The notes beneath the pieces were generated by a model, which worked only from the letters and a program-made list of their open reading frames with translations, did not search any database and was not told where the DNA came from. From Roseomonas sp. 18066 (GTDB lineage Bacteria > Pseudomonadota > Alphaproteobacteria > Acetobacterales > Acetobacteraceae), in NCBI RefSeq assembly GCF_902706185.1, contig NZ_CACSJM010000009.1, forward strand, positions 1 through 64,000: a DNA stretch of 64,000 bases, written 5' to 3'. The position numbers were made by a program, and so were the translations under genes. This document shows, one piece after another, positions 25,829 to 33,970 of this stretch (the stretch's first letter is position 1; every line of letters begins with the position of its first letter).

Positions 25829-26992
25829 ATGGCCACGGCGCTGCTCTGGGCGGGATTCTTTCTGGTCAACTTCAACATCGCCATGATGATGCCCCTGCTG
25901 CCCTTCATCCAGGAAGCAGGACACCTCACCACACACCAGGCCGGCCTCGTTCTCGCGGCCTTTCCCGTGGCAGCCTTGCTCTCCAACCTGGCGCTCGGGC
26001 CCTGGATCGACCGCTTCGGCCGCCGCCGCTTCATCATCGCCGGCGCCAGCGCGGTCTCCGTCACCCTGGCCGCCACCACCCTGGGCGAAGGCGTCGTCTG
26101 GCTGACGCTGTGCCGCGCCGCCACCGGCCTCTTCATGCCCATGGTCGGCGCCTGCCTCTTCGCCGCCATCGCCGACTACCTGCCCGAAGACCAGCGCGCC
26201 CGCGCCGCCGGCCAGGTCACCACCGCGGCCCCCATCGCCTTCCTGGCCTCCATCTCGCTCGGCGTCATCCTCGGCGGGCTGGTCGCCTGGCAGGTGCCGC
26301 TGCTGCTGGCGGCAGCCCTGGCCGTCGGCATCGCCCTCGGCGCCGCCCGCCTGCCGCCGACCCCGGCCTGGGCCCTGGCCACCGGCCCGGTCACCCCCGC
26401 CACCTACCGCCGCCGCCTGCTGTCGCTGTCGATGAGCCGGCAGACCCGGCTGCTCTTCGTCAGCTACTTCGCCTGGTCGGCGGCGGTCTTCGGCTTCCTC
26501 GGCCTCTACCCCGCCTGGGCGGTGCAGCAGGGCCTGGCCGGGCAGGGGGCGGCGACCATCGGCCTGCTGCTGCTGCTGGGCGAGGTCGGCGGGCTGCTCG
26601 GCGCCCTGCTGGCCACCCGGGTGCGGCGCGGCCCGCTGCGCTTCTGCGGCCTGGCCGGGCTGGCCACGGCGCTGGTCGTCGCGGTGGTGCCCTTCGGCGT
26701 CGACCTGCCCTGGTACCAGGCGCTGGCCTATGGCGGCTTCGCCTTCGGCCGCGACCTGATGCTGGCGCTGATCCTGGGCGGCGCCATGCTGCTGGTCCCC
26801 GCCGCCGAGCGCGGCAGCCTGAACGCCCTGCTCAACGCCATCTACCAGACCGGCGCCACGCTGGGCGGCATCATGGCCGCCTGGCTCTACGCCTGGCGCG
26901 ACGATTTCTGGGCGAACGCCCTCTTCGCTTCTGTCCTTTTCTTCATCTCCGCGATCCAGCTGCTGCGCATCGGCGACGCCCGGAAGCGCTGA
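25829..26992 (+). CDS. MFS transporter
   Basis: 387-residue inner-membrane protein with about 12 hydrophobic segments. The helix 2-3 motif reads 'GPWIDRFGRRRFIIAG', and 'GLFMPMVGACLFAAIADYLPEDQRARAAG' follows. The start at 25829 begins the first helix (ATALLWAGFFLVNFNIAMMMPLLPF). It is downstream of the tautomerase gene, separated by the hairpin repeat, and may be co-transcribed with it. Substrate unknown. Confidence 0.9.
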   Translation: MATALLWAGFFLVNFNIAMMMPLLPFIQEAGHLTTHQAGLVLAAFPVAALLSNLALGPWIDRFGRRRFIIAGASAVSVTLAATTLGEGVVWLTLCRAATGLFMPMVGACLFAAIADYLPEDQRARAAGQVTTAAPIAFLASISLGVILGGLVAWQVPLLLAAALAVGIALGAARLPPTPAWALATGPVTPATYRRRLLSLSMSRQTRLLFVSYFAWSAAVFGFLGLYPAWAVQQGLAGQGAATIGLLLLLGEVGGLLGALLATRVRRGPLRFCGLAGLATALVVAVVPFGVDLPWYQALAYGGFAFGRDLMLALILGGAMLLVPAAERGSLNALLNAIYQTGATLGGIMAAWLYAWRDDFWANALFASVLFFISAIQLLRIGDARKR

Positions 26993-27058
26993 GGCAACCA
27001 GCCCGAGAAACCAGCTGGCCCAAGGCCGCGTTGCCGCTGCGGCAGGGAGAGATGCGCC

Positions 27059-27928
27059 ATGCGCCTCGGTGGACCGGAAAGCGACAATATCGAGGATCGG
27101 CGGGGTCGCGGCGGCGGCGGCGGGGGCCGCGGCGGCATCGCGGTCGGCGGGCTGGGCGGCGTCGCCATCCTGCTGGTCTGCCTGTTCTTCGGCATCGACC
27201 CCTCGGTGCTCCTCTCCGACGGCGAGGCGCCGCCGCCGACCCAGCGCGAGGCCAGCCGGGAGCCCGGCCGCGATCCCGGCCAGCGCAACGCCGCCCCCGA
27301 GGATGCCGGCCGCCGCTTCGTCGCCCAGGTGCTGGGCGAGACCGAGCAGGTCTGGACCGCGCAATTCACGGCGATGGGCCGCCAGTACCAGGCGCCGGTG
27401 CTGGTGCTGTTCAGCGGCGCGACGCAATCCGGCTGCGGCGGCGCCCAGGCGCAGATGGGGCCCTTCTATTGCCCCAACGACCGCCGGGTCTATATCGACC
27501 TCGACTTCATGGCCCAGCTGCAGCAGCAGCTCGGCGCCCGCGGCGACTTCGCCGCCGCCTATATCGTGGCGCATGAGGTCGGCCACCATGTGCAGAACGA
27601 GCTCGGCGTCCTGCGCCGCGCCGAGGAGCTGCGCCGCGGCAACGACGCCAATGCCGTGCAGGTCCGCGTCGAGCTGCAGGCCGATTGCTTCGCCGGCCTC
27701 TGGGCCAAGCGCGCCAACGACGCCCGCCGCATCCTCGAGCCCGGCGATGTCGAGGAAGGGCTGGCCGCCGCCGCCGCCGTCGGCGACGACCGGCTGCAGC
27801 GCCGCGCCGGCGGCCGGGTGCAGCCCGAGAGCTTCACCCATGGCTCCTCCGCCGAGCGCGTGCGCTGGTTCCGCCGCGGGCTGGAGAGCGGCGCGCTCTC
27901 CGCCTGCGACACTTTCGCCAGCCGCTAA
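27059..27928 (+). CDS. Neutral zinc metallopeptidase, YpfJ family
   Basis: 289-residue membrane-anchored protease. An N-terminal Gly-rich stretch is followed by one hydrophobic helix (GGVAILLVCLFFG, about 33-46), a linker rich in Pro/Arg, and a globular domain outside the membrane. The zinc site is 'IVAHEVGHHVQ' near residue 177 (HExxH-like, with V in place of the third residue variable), with the third ligand Glu in 'ELQADCFAGLWA' near 205. 'YCPNDRRVYIDLDFM' is also typical. The biological role of the family is poorly known. It is convergent with htpG. Confidence 0.92.
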   Translation: MRLGGPESDNIEDRRGRGGGGGGRGGIAVGGLGGVAILLVCLFFGIDPSVLLSDGEAPPPTQREASREPGRDPGQRNAAPEDAGRRFVAQVLGETEQVWTAQFTAMGRQYQAPVLVLFSGATQSGCGGAQAQMGPFYCPNDRRVYIDLDFMAQLQQQLGARGDFAAAYIVAHEVGHHVQNELGVLRRAEELRRGNDANAVQVRVELQADCFAGLWAKRANDARRILEPGDVEEGLAAAAAVGDDRLQRRAGGRVQPESFTHGSSAERVRWFRRGLESGALSACDTFASR

Positions 27929-27935
27929 GTGGCTA

Positions 27936-27964
27936 CTTGAAGCTGCCCGTCACTTGAAGCTGCC
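27936..27964. repeat. Short direct repeat at the end of htpG
   Basis: ACTTGAAGCTGCC occurs twice, 3 bases apart. On the minus strand each copy reads as the last htpG codons GGC AGC TTC AAG followed by TGA or TAG, so the gene end, including its stop, has been locally duplicated. Confidence 0.7.
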
Positions 27965-29779
27965 GGCCAGGGCTTCCGCCACCTTCCTGGCGAAGCCGGC
28001 CGGGTCGCGCGGCGCGTCGCCATCCTGGAGCCGCGCCAGGTCGAGCAGCGTGCCGGCGGCCTCGGCCAGGTCGGTCTCGCTGCTTTCCGCCAGCTTGCGG
28101 ATCAGCGGGTGGCGCGGATTGAGCTCCAGCACCGCGAAGCTGCCGCCGCCGCCGCGCCCGGCGCGCCGCAGCAGCCGCTGCATCTGCAGGTCCGGCCCCA
28201 TCGCCGAGGCCGAGAGCAGCACCGCGCTGTCCACCAGCCGGTCGGAGGCGCGCACCTCGGCAACCTCGTCCTTCAGCGCCTCGGTCAGCTTCGGCAGCAG
28301 GGAAGACAGATCGGCGGGCTCGGCGACCTCGCCTTCCAGCGGCAGCTTGCTCAGGTCGATCGTGCCCTGGGTGATGCTGCGCAGCGGCTTCTCCTCGAAG
28401 CGGTCGAGCCGCTCCGGCCAGAAGCTGTCGATCTGGTCGACCAGCAGCAGGACCTCGACGCCGCGCGCCCGGAAGCCTTCCAGCTGCGGCGACTTGGCCA
28501 GCGCCTCGGCATCGTCGCCGGCCAGGGTGTAGATCTCGGCCTGGTCCGGCTTCATGCGGGAGACGTAGTCAGCCAGCGAGGTCCAGCCCTCGACCGCCGA
28601 GGACTTGAAGCGCAGCAGGCCGGCCAGGTCCTTGCGGTGCTCGGCATCCTCGTAGACGCCTTCCTTCAGGATCGCGCCGAAATTCTCCCAGAAGCCGGCA
28701 TAGGCCTCGGCGTCCTTGGCGCGGGTCTTGAGCTCGCCCATCACCTTCGAGGTCACGGCGCGGCGGATGCGGGCGAGCACCGGCGTCGCCTGCAGCATCT
28801 CGCGCGAGACGTTCAGCGGCAGGTCCTCGGTGTCCACCACGCCGGTGACGAAGCGCAGCCAGGGCGGCAGCATCCCCGCCTGATCGGTGATGAACATGCG
28901 GCGGACATGCAGCCGCACCCGGCTCTCGCGCTCGCCCTCGACCGCCTGGAACGGCTTCATGCCGGGGACGAAGAGCAGGGCGGCGAAGTCGATCGCGCCT
29001 TCCGCCCGCCAGTGCAGCGTCGCCCAGGGCTTGTCGAAGGCATGGCTGACATGGCGGTAGAATTCGGCGTAGCCGTCTTCGGTGATCTCCGCCTTCGGCT
29101 TGCGCCACAGCGCGGTGCCGGCATTGGCCGGCTCCTCCTCGCCATCCTGCACCAGCACGATGGGCACGGTGATATGGTCGGCCCATTTGCGGATGATGGT
29201 CTGCAGCCGGATCGGCTCCAGATATTCGTCGGCGTCGTCCTTCATGTGCAGGACGATGTCGGTGCCGGGCTCGTCGCGGCTGGCCGGCGCCAGGGTGTAG
29301 TCGCCGCGGCCCTCGGAGGCCCAGGTCCAGGCCTCCTCGCTGCCGGCATGGCGGGAGGTGACCTCGACCCGGTCGGCCACCATGAAGGCCGAGTAGAAGC
29401 CGACGCCGAACTGGCCGATCAGGCTGGGCCGGTCCTCGGCCTTGGCCTCCGCCACCTTGCTGGCGAAGGCCTGGGTGCCGGAGCGGGCGATGGTGCCCAG
29501 GTTCTGCGCCAGCTCCAGCTTGGTCATGCCGATGCCGGCATCGGAGATGGTGATGCGGCGCGCGTCCTTCTCGGGCGTGATGCGCAGCTTGCTGTCGACC
29601 GGCAGCGCCAGCTCAGGGTTCACCAGCGCCTCGAAGCGGCGCTTGTCGATGGCGTCGGCGGCATTGGCCACCAGCTCGCGCAGGAAGATCTCGCGCTCCG
29701 AATAGAGGGCGTGGACCACCAGGTCGAGCAGCCGCCCGACCTCGGCGTTGAATTCGTGCCGCTCAACAGTTTCGCTCAC
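27950..29779 (-). CDS. htpG: Chaperone HtpG (Hsp90)
   Basis: 609-residue cytoplasmic ATP-dependent chaperone, close to the 624 residues of the E. coli protein. The GHKL ATPase blocks are clear: '[20 protein letters not shown]' near 30-50 (catalytic Glu and metal-binding Asn region), '[25 protein letters not shown]' near 80-105 and '[19 protein letters not shown]' near 120-140. Middle and C-terminal dimerisation domains follow. The start is GTG at 29779, preceded by AAGGAG 8 bases upstream and beginning the usual [14 protein letters not shown] heat-shock-type promoter can be read at 29846-29817. The gene end carries a 13-bp duplication. Confidence 0.97.
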   Translation of the reverse strand: MSETVERHEFNAEVGRLLDLVVHALYSEREIFLRELVANAADAIDKRRFEALVNPELALPVDSKLRITPEKDARRITISDAGIGMTKLELAQNLGTIARSGTQAFASKVAEAKAEDRPSLIGQFGVGFYSAFMVADRVEVTSRHAGSEEAWTWASEGRGDYTLAPASRDEPGTDIVLHMKDDADEYLEPIRLQTIIRKWADHITVPIVLVQDGEEEPANAGTALWRKPKAEITEDGYAEFYRHVSHAFDKPWATLHWRAEGAIDFAALLFVPGMKPFQAVEGERESRVRLHVRRMFITDQAGMLPPWLRFVTGVVDTEDLPLNVSREMLQATPVLARIRRAVTSKVMGELKTRAKDAEAYAGFWENFGAILKEGVYEDAEHRKDLAGLLRFKSSAVEGWTSLADYVSRMKPDQAEIYTLAGDDAEALAKSPQLEGFRARGVEVLLLVDQIDSFWPERLDRFEEKPLRSITQGTIDLSKLPLEGEVAEPADLSSLLPKLTEALKDEVAEVRASDRLVDSAVLLSASAMGPDLQMQRLLRRAGRGGGGSFAVLELNPRHPLIRKLAESSETDLAEAAGTLLDLARLQDGDAPRDPAGFARKVAEALAGSFK

Positions 29780-29816
29780 CGGTCCATCTCCTTGCGCGGT
29801 CGTCTGGCGGGCACCG

Positions 29817-29846
29817 ATATGCGGGAGGCGCGGCCGGGTTTCAACC
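29817..29846 (-). promoter_or_regulatory. Putative RpoH (sigma-32) promoter of htpG
   Basis: On the minus strand GGTTGAAA (29846-29839), a 13-base spacer and CCCGCATAT (29825-29817) match the heat-shock consensus CTTGAAA-N11-16-CCCATnT in most positions. The start codon follows 37 bases later. Confidence 0.55.
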
Positions 29847-29900
29847 GGGGGCGGCACCGCGACGCTGGCCTTGGCCGCCGCTTCGGGGCATGCATCGGGG

Positions 29901-30821
29901 ATGCAGCCCGAGACCCTTCCCCGCGCCGACGCCGAGACCGCCGAGCTGGAGGCCCTGGCCGGGCGCCTCGCCGCCAGCGGCGACTACCGCATCCTGCGGC
30001 GGATCTCCCCCCGCGCGCCCGTCACCCCGCCCGAGGGCGTGCCGGTGCGCCAGGGCATCGTGCTCGACCTGGAGACCACCGGGCTCGACGCGGCGAATGA
30101 CGAAATCATCGAATTCGCCATGCTGCCCTTCACCTATGGGATCGACGGCACGCTCTACGCGGTGGGCGAGCCCTTCAACCGGCTGCGCCAGCCCTCCAAG
30201 CCGATCCCGCCCGCCATCACCAAGCTGACGGGGATCACCGACGAGATGGTCGCCGGCCAGCTGCTGGACCCGGAGGAGGTGCGCCGCTTCGCCGAGCCGG
30301 CGGCGCTGGTCATCGCCCATAACGCGGGTTTCGACCGCCGCTTCGCCGAAAAATTCTCCGATATCTTCGCCATCAAGCCCTGGGCCTGCTCGCTGACCCA
30401 GGTCGACTGGCGCGCCGAGGGCTTCGAGGGCAGCAAGCTCGGCTACCTGGCGATGAAGCTCGGCCTGTTCTTCGACGGCCACCGCGCCCATCACGACTGC
30501 CAGGCGACGCTGGAGATCCTGGCGCGGCCGCTGCCGGAATCCGGCCAGCCCGCTTTGGCCCGGCTGCTGGAGAAGGCGCGGCGCCCGAGTTTTCGCCTCT
30601 GGGCCGAGGGGGCGCCCTTCGAGGTCAAGGACCGGCTGAAGGCGCGCGGCTATCGCTGGAACGGCGACAATAACGGCCAGCCGCGCGCCTGGTGGATCGA
30701 CCTCGACGAGGCGGCGCTGGAAGCCGAGCAGGCCTTCCTCGAGGCCGAGGTCTATGGCCACCCGCCGCGCGTGCCGGTGAAGCGGCTGACCGCGCTGGAT
30801 CGGTTCTCGGAACGCGGTTGA
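29901..30821 (+). CDS. DnaQ-like 3'-5' exonuclease with a C-terminal extension
   Basis: 306-residue DEDDh exonuclease, related to the proofreading subunit of DNA polymerase III. Exo I is '[22 protein letters not shown]' near 55-75 (D, E); the conserved '[12 protein letters not shown]' is near 108; Exo II is '[17 protein letters not shown]' near 138; Exo III is '[15 protein letters not shown]' near 195 (H, D). After the nuclease core comes a domain with '[20 protein letters not shown]' and 'AWWIDL', a module I know from other proteins as a small W/RGYRW domain of unknown function. It diverges from htpG. Whether it works on DNA or RNA is not known. Confidence 0.9.
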   Translation: MQPETLPRADAETAELEALAGRLAASGDYRILRRISPRAPVTPPEGVPVRQGIVLDLETTGLDAANDEIIEFAMLPFTYGIDGTLYAVGEPFNRLRQPSKPIPPAITKLTGITDEMVAGQLLDPEEVRRFAEPAALVIAHNAGFDRRFAEKFSDIFAIKPWACSLTQVDWRAEGFEGSKLGYLAMKLGLFFDGHRAHHDCQATLEILARPLPESGQPALARLLEKARRPSFRLWAEGAPFEVKDRLKARGYRWNGDNNGQPRAWWIDLDEAALEAEQAFLEAEVYGHPPRVPVKRLTALDRFSERG

Positions 30822-30870
30822 CGGTAGCGGGTGCCTCAAGGCCCGCCGATGATCCGCAAGGATTAGCAAT

Positions 30871-30900
30871 TTGGCGATAAAGACCTGAACAATGTATAAA
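30871..30900 (+). promoter_or_regulatory. Putative sigma-70 promoter of the GGDEF-EAL gene
   Basis: TTGGCG (30871-30876), an 18-base spacer and TATAAA (30895-30900) fall in an unusually AT-rich stretch 73 bases before the likely GTG start. Confidence 0.5.
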
Positions 30901-30972
30901 AAGAGAAACGCCCCCGCCCGCCGCTGAACGATGCCGGCCGGCCGAGGCCGCCCCTGCCGCCGGAGTCGCGCC

Positions 30973-33468
30973 GTGAGCCAGACCACGATCCATTCGAGCG
31001 AGTCCGACGCGCTGCACCGCCTGATGGTGCAGGGGGTGAAGGACTACGCGATCTATCTGATCGACCCGGCCGGCCAGGTCAGCACCTGGAATGCCGGGGC
31101 GCAGCGCGCCAAGGGCTATGCCCCCGCCGAGATCATCGGCCAGCATTTCTCCCGCTTCTACAGCGAGGCCGATCGCGCCGGCGGCCTGCCGCAGCGGGCG
31201 CTGGCCACCGCCCTGGTCGAGGGCAAGTTCGAGGGCGAGGGCTGGCGGCTGCGCCAGGATGGCAGCCGCTTCTGGGCGCATGTCGTCATCGACCCGATCC
31301 ATGCCGAGGATGGCGCCCTGGTCGGCTACGCCAAGATCACCCGCGACCTGACCGGCCAGCGCGAGGCGACCCGGCGCAATGCCGAGCAGGAGCGGCTGTT
31401 CCGCCTGCTGGTGCAGGGCGTCACCGACTATGCCATCTACCTGCTCGACCCCGAGGGCGTGGTCAGCAACTGGAATGCCGGCGCGCAGCGCGCCAAGGGC
31501 TACAGCGCGCACGAGATCGTCGGCCAGCATTTCTCCTGCTTCTACTCGCTGGACGACCGCCGCGCCGGGCTGCCGCAGCGGGCCCTGGCCACCGCCCTGG
31601 CCACCGGCAAGTTCGAGGGCGAGGGCTGGCGCCTGCGCCGCGACGGCAGCCGCTTCTGGGCGCATGTCGTCATCGACCCGATCCGCGACGAGATGGGCAC
31701 CCTGGTCGGCTACGCCAAGATCACCCGCGACCTGACCACGCAGAAGCAGCAGTCGGACAAGATGAAGGCGGTGTCCGACAATCTCGACCTGGCGCTGGCG
31801 CATATGTCGCAGGGCCTGTGCCTGTTCGACGCGCAGGAACGGCTGGTGCTGTCGAATGACCGGCTGCGCGGCCTGCTGCAGCTGCCCGAGGGCGCCATCC
31901 GCCCGGGCGCCACGCTGACCGACCTGCTGTGGGAGCTGCATGCCGACCCCGCCGTCGACTACGAGGAGACGGCGGCCAAGGTGCGCGGCCTGCGCACCAC
32001 GCATCTGGCGGCGCTGGCCGCGACGCGGGAGACGGTGAACGAGGAGATGGTGCGGCAGGACCGCTACCTGTCGGTCAGCCACCGCGCGCTGCCGGCCGGC
32101 GGCTGGGTCACCACGCTGGACGACATCACCGAGCGCCGCCAGATCGAGGACCGCATCGTCCACCTGGCGCATCACGACACGCTGACCGCGCTGCCCAACC
32201 GCGTCACCTTCCGCGACCGGCTGGAGGCGGCGCTGGCCGAGGGGCCGCAGGCGCGCTGCGCGCTGCTCTATCTCGACCTCGACCGCTTCAAGCCGGTCAA
32301 CGACACGCTGGGCCATCCGGTGGGCGACGCCGTGCTGCAGATGGTGGCGCAGCGCATCACCGCGCAGCTGCGCAAGAACGACGTGGTGGCCCGCCTCGGC
32401 GGCGACGAGTTCGCCGTGCTGATGGATGGCTGCGACCGCATGCCGGAGGTCAACCGCCTGGCCGACCGGCTGATCCGCGAGATCAGCCGGCCGATGCAGG
32501 TGAACGGCCAGCAGGTCGTGGTCGGCGCCAGCATCGGCATCGCCTGCGCGCCGCGCCACGGCATCGACCCCGACCTGCTGCTGCGCAATGCCGACCTGGC
32601 GCTGTACCGCGCCAAGGAGACCGGCCGCGCCTGCCACCGTGCCTATGAGCCCGACATGGAGCTGGTGGTGCAGCAGCGGCGCGAGCTGGAGCAAGATCTG
32701 CGCCGCGCTCTCGAGCTCGGCGAGTTCACCCTGCATTTCCAGCCCGTCGTCGATACCGGCCGCGGCCAGGTCACCGGCTGCGAGGCGCTGCTGCGCTGGG
32801 AAAGCCCGAAGCGCGGCCGCGTGCCGCCCGGCGACTTCATCCCCTTCGCCGAGGAGATCGGCATGATGGCCGAGATCGGCGACTGGGTGCTGCGCGCCGC
32901 CTGCCGCGAGGCCGCGCGCTGGACGCAGCCGCTGACCGTCTCGGTCAATCTGAGCGTCACCCAGTTCCACCGCGAGGACCTGACCGCCCGCGTCAGCCTG
33001 GCCCTGGCCGAAAGCGGGCTGCCGGCCGAGCGGCTGGAGCTGGAGATCACCGAGACGGCGATGATCGACGATGTCGCGGGCGCGACCGCCATCCTGGAGC
33101 AGCTGCGGCGCCTGGGCATCCGTATCGCGCTGGATGATTTCGGCACCGGCTATTCCTCGCTGAGCTTCCTGCGCAACCTGCCTTTCACCCGCATCAAGAT
33201 CGACCGCAGCTTCGTCCATGACCTGGGCGTCAAGCCCGAGGCGGCGGCGATCGTGCGGGCGGTGACCGGGATGTGCGACAGCCTGAAGGTCTCGGTGACC
33301 GCCGAGGGCGTCGAGACCGAGCGGCAGATGGCCATGCTGCGCGCCGAGGGCTGCGACGAGGTGCAGGGTTTCCTCATTGGCCGCCCGTGCCCGCCGGGCG
33401 AGCTGGCCGTGTGGATGGAAGACTATGCGCGCGCCCGGGCCAGCGAGTCCGAGGAGCTGGCCGTCTAG
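30973..33468 (+). CDS. PAS-PAS-PAS-GGDEF-EAL cyclic di-GMP signalling protein
   Basis: 831-residue cytoplasmic sensor enzyme. Two nearly identical PAS domains occupy about residues 15-130 and 143-258; their DNA shares an exact 40-base match offset by 384 bases. A third PAS-7-like domain ('LALAHMSQGLCLFDAQERLVLSNDRL') follows. The cyclase domain has 'ARLGGDEFAVL', preceded five residues earlier by RKND, an RxxD product-inhibition site. The phosphodiesterase domain has 'CEALLRWESP', 'NLSVTQF', 'ETAMIDD', 'DDFGTGYSSL' and 'TAEGVET', all the expected catalytic residues. Both activities are therefore possible. GGAG precedes a GTG at 30973; the ATG at 30931 has no ribosome binding site. Confidence 0.93.
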   Translation: MSQTTIHSSESDALHRLMVQGVKDYAIYLIDPAGQVSTWNAGAQRAKGYAPAEIIGQHFSRFYSEADRAGGLPQRALATALVEGKFEGEGWRLRQDGSRFWAHVVIDPIHAEDGALVGYAKITRDLTGQREATRRNAEQERLFRLLVQGVTDYAIYLLDPEGVVSNWNAGAQRAKGYSAHEIVGQHFSCFYSLDDRRAGLPQRALATALATGKFEGEGWRLRRDGSRFWAHVVIDPIRDEMGTLVGYAKITRDLTTQKQQSDKMKAVSDNLDLALAHMSQGLCLFDAQERLVLSNDRLRGLLQLPEGAIRPGATLTDLLWELHADPAVDYEETAAKVRGLRTTHLAALAATRETVNEEMVRQDRYLSVSHRALPAGGWVTTLDDITERRQIEDRIVHLAHHDTLTALPNRVTFRDRLEAALAEGPQARCALLYLDLDRFKPVNDTLGHPVGDAVLQMVAQRITAQLRKNDVVARLGGDEFAVLMDGCDRMPEVNRLADRLIREISRPMQVNGQQVVVGASIGIACAPRHGIDPDLLLRNADLALYRAKETGRACHRAYEPDMELVVQQRRELEQDLRRALELGEFTLHFQPVVDTGRGQVTGCEALLRWESPKRGRVPPGDFIPFAEEIGMMAEIGDWVLRAACREAARWTQPLTVSVNLSVTQFHREDLTARVSLALAESGLPAERLELEITETAMIDDVAGATAILEQLRRLGIRIALDDFGTGYSSLSFLRNLPFTRIKIDRSFVHDLGVKPEAAAIVRAVTGMCDSLKVSVTAEGVETERQMAMLRAEGCDEVQGFLIGRPCPPGELAVWMEDYARARASESEELAV

Positions 33469-33538
33469 AGCAGGTTGTTTGTTTGATCGCGTGCTTCAGG
33501 CTTCTCGGTGATCCCACCTCAAGCCATCGCGCTCTGGA
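33464..33538. repeat. MITE-like segment with 8-bp inverted ends
   Basis: TCTAGAGC (33464-33471) and GCTCTGGA (33531-33538) match as inverted ends in 7 of 8 positions and bound a 75-base segment. It starts inside the stop codon of the GGDEF-EAL gene and ends next to the stop codon of the convergent MaoC gene. The inside is less GC-rich than its surroundings and resembles intergenic repeats I remember from other alphaproteobacteria. Only one copy is in this window. Confidence 0.4.
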
Positions 33539-33970
33539 TCAGGCGAAGCGCAGGATATGGGTGCCCACCAGGCAGAGCTTGCCGTCCTGGTTGGTCACCT
33601 CGAAGCGCGACAGGCTTTTCGCCGGCGCTTCCTCGACGCTTTCGACAATGTAGCGCGCGACGAGGGAATCGCCGGCGAAGACCGGGTGGGTGAAGCGGAT
33701 GCGGTCATAGCCGGCCGACACCGGCGTGCCGGCGCAGCCCGCGGCCACCGCGCGGCGCGACATTTTCGAAGACGCGGCCGAGACCAGCGCCATGACATGC
33801 GCGCCATGGGCGATGCAGCGGCCGAAGACGGTGCTACGGGCAAACTCGGCATCGACATGCACCGGGTCGTCATCGCCGCTCAGCGCCGCGAAGGCGACGA
33901 TGTCGGCCGCCGACAGCGCCCGGCTGAATTCGACGCTGTCGCCCGGCGCCAGCCCGGTCGCGCTGCTCAT
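33539..33970 (-). CDS. MaoC-like hydratase (hot-dog fold)
   Basis: 143-residue hot-dog protein of the R-specific enoyl-CoA hydratase type. The hydratase motif can be read in 'FAALSGDDDPVHVDAEFARSTVFGRCIAHGAHVMAL', with the catalytic Asp and His spaced as in MaoC proteins. Its ATG overlaps the stop of the CoA-transferase gene by 4 bases, so it is the last of five translationally coupled genes led by an ABC importer. It would hydrate (or dehydrate) an enoyl-CoA formed after CoA transfer. A second MaoC gene lies at 43914. Confidence 0.9.
   Translation of the reverse strand: MSSATGLAPGDSVEFSRALSAADIVAFAALSGDDDPVHVDAEFARSTVFGRCIAHGAHVMALVSAASSKMSRRAVAAGCAGTPVSAGYDRIRFTHPVFAGDSLVARYIVESVEEAPAKSLSRFEVTNQDGKLCLVGTHILRFA

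Noticed and set aside
25697-27841. 714-residue minus-strand open frame
   Set aside because: It lies opposite the MFS and zinc protease genes; rich in Gly, Gln and Glu repeats typical of antisense frames in GC-rich DNA.
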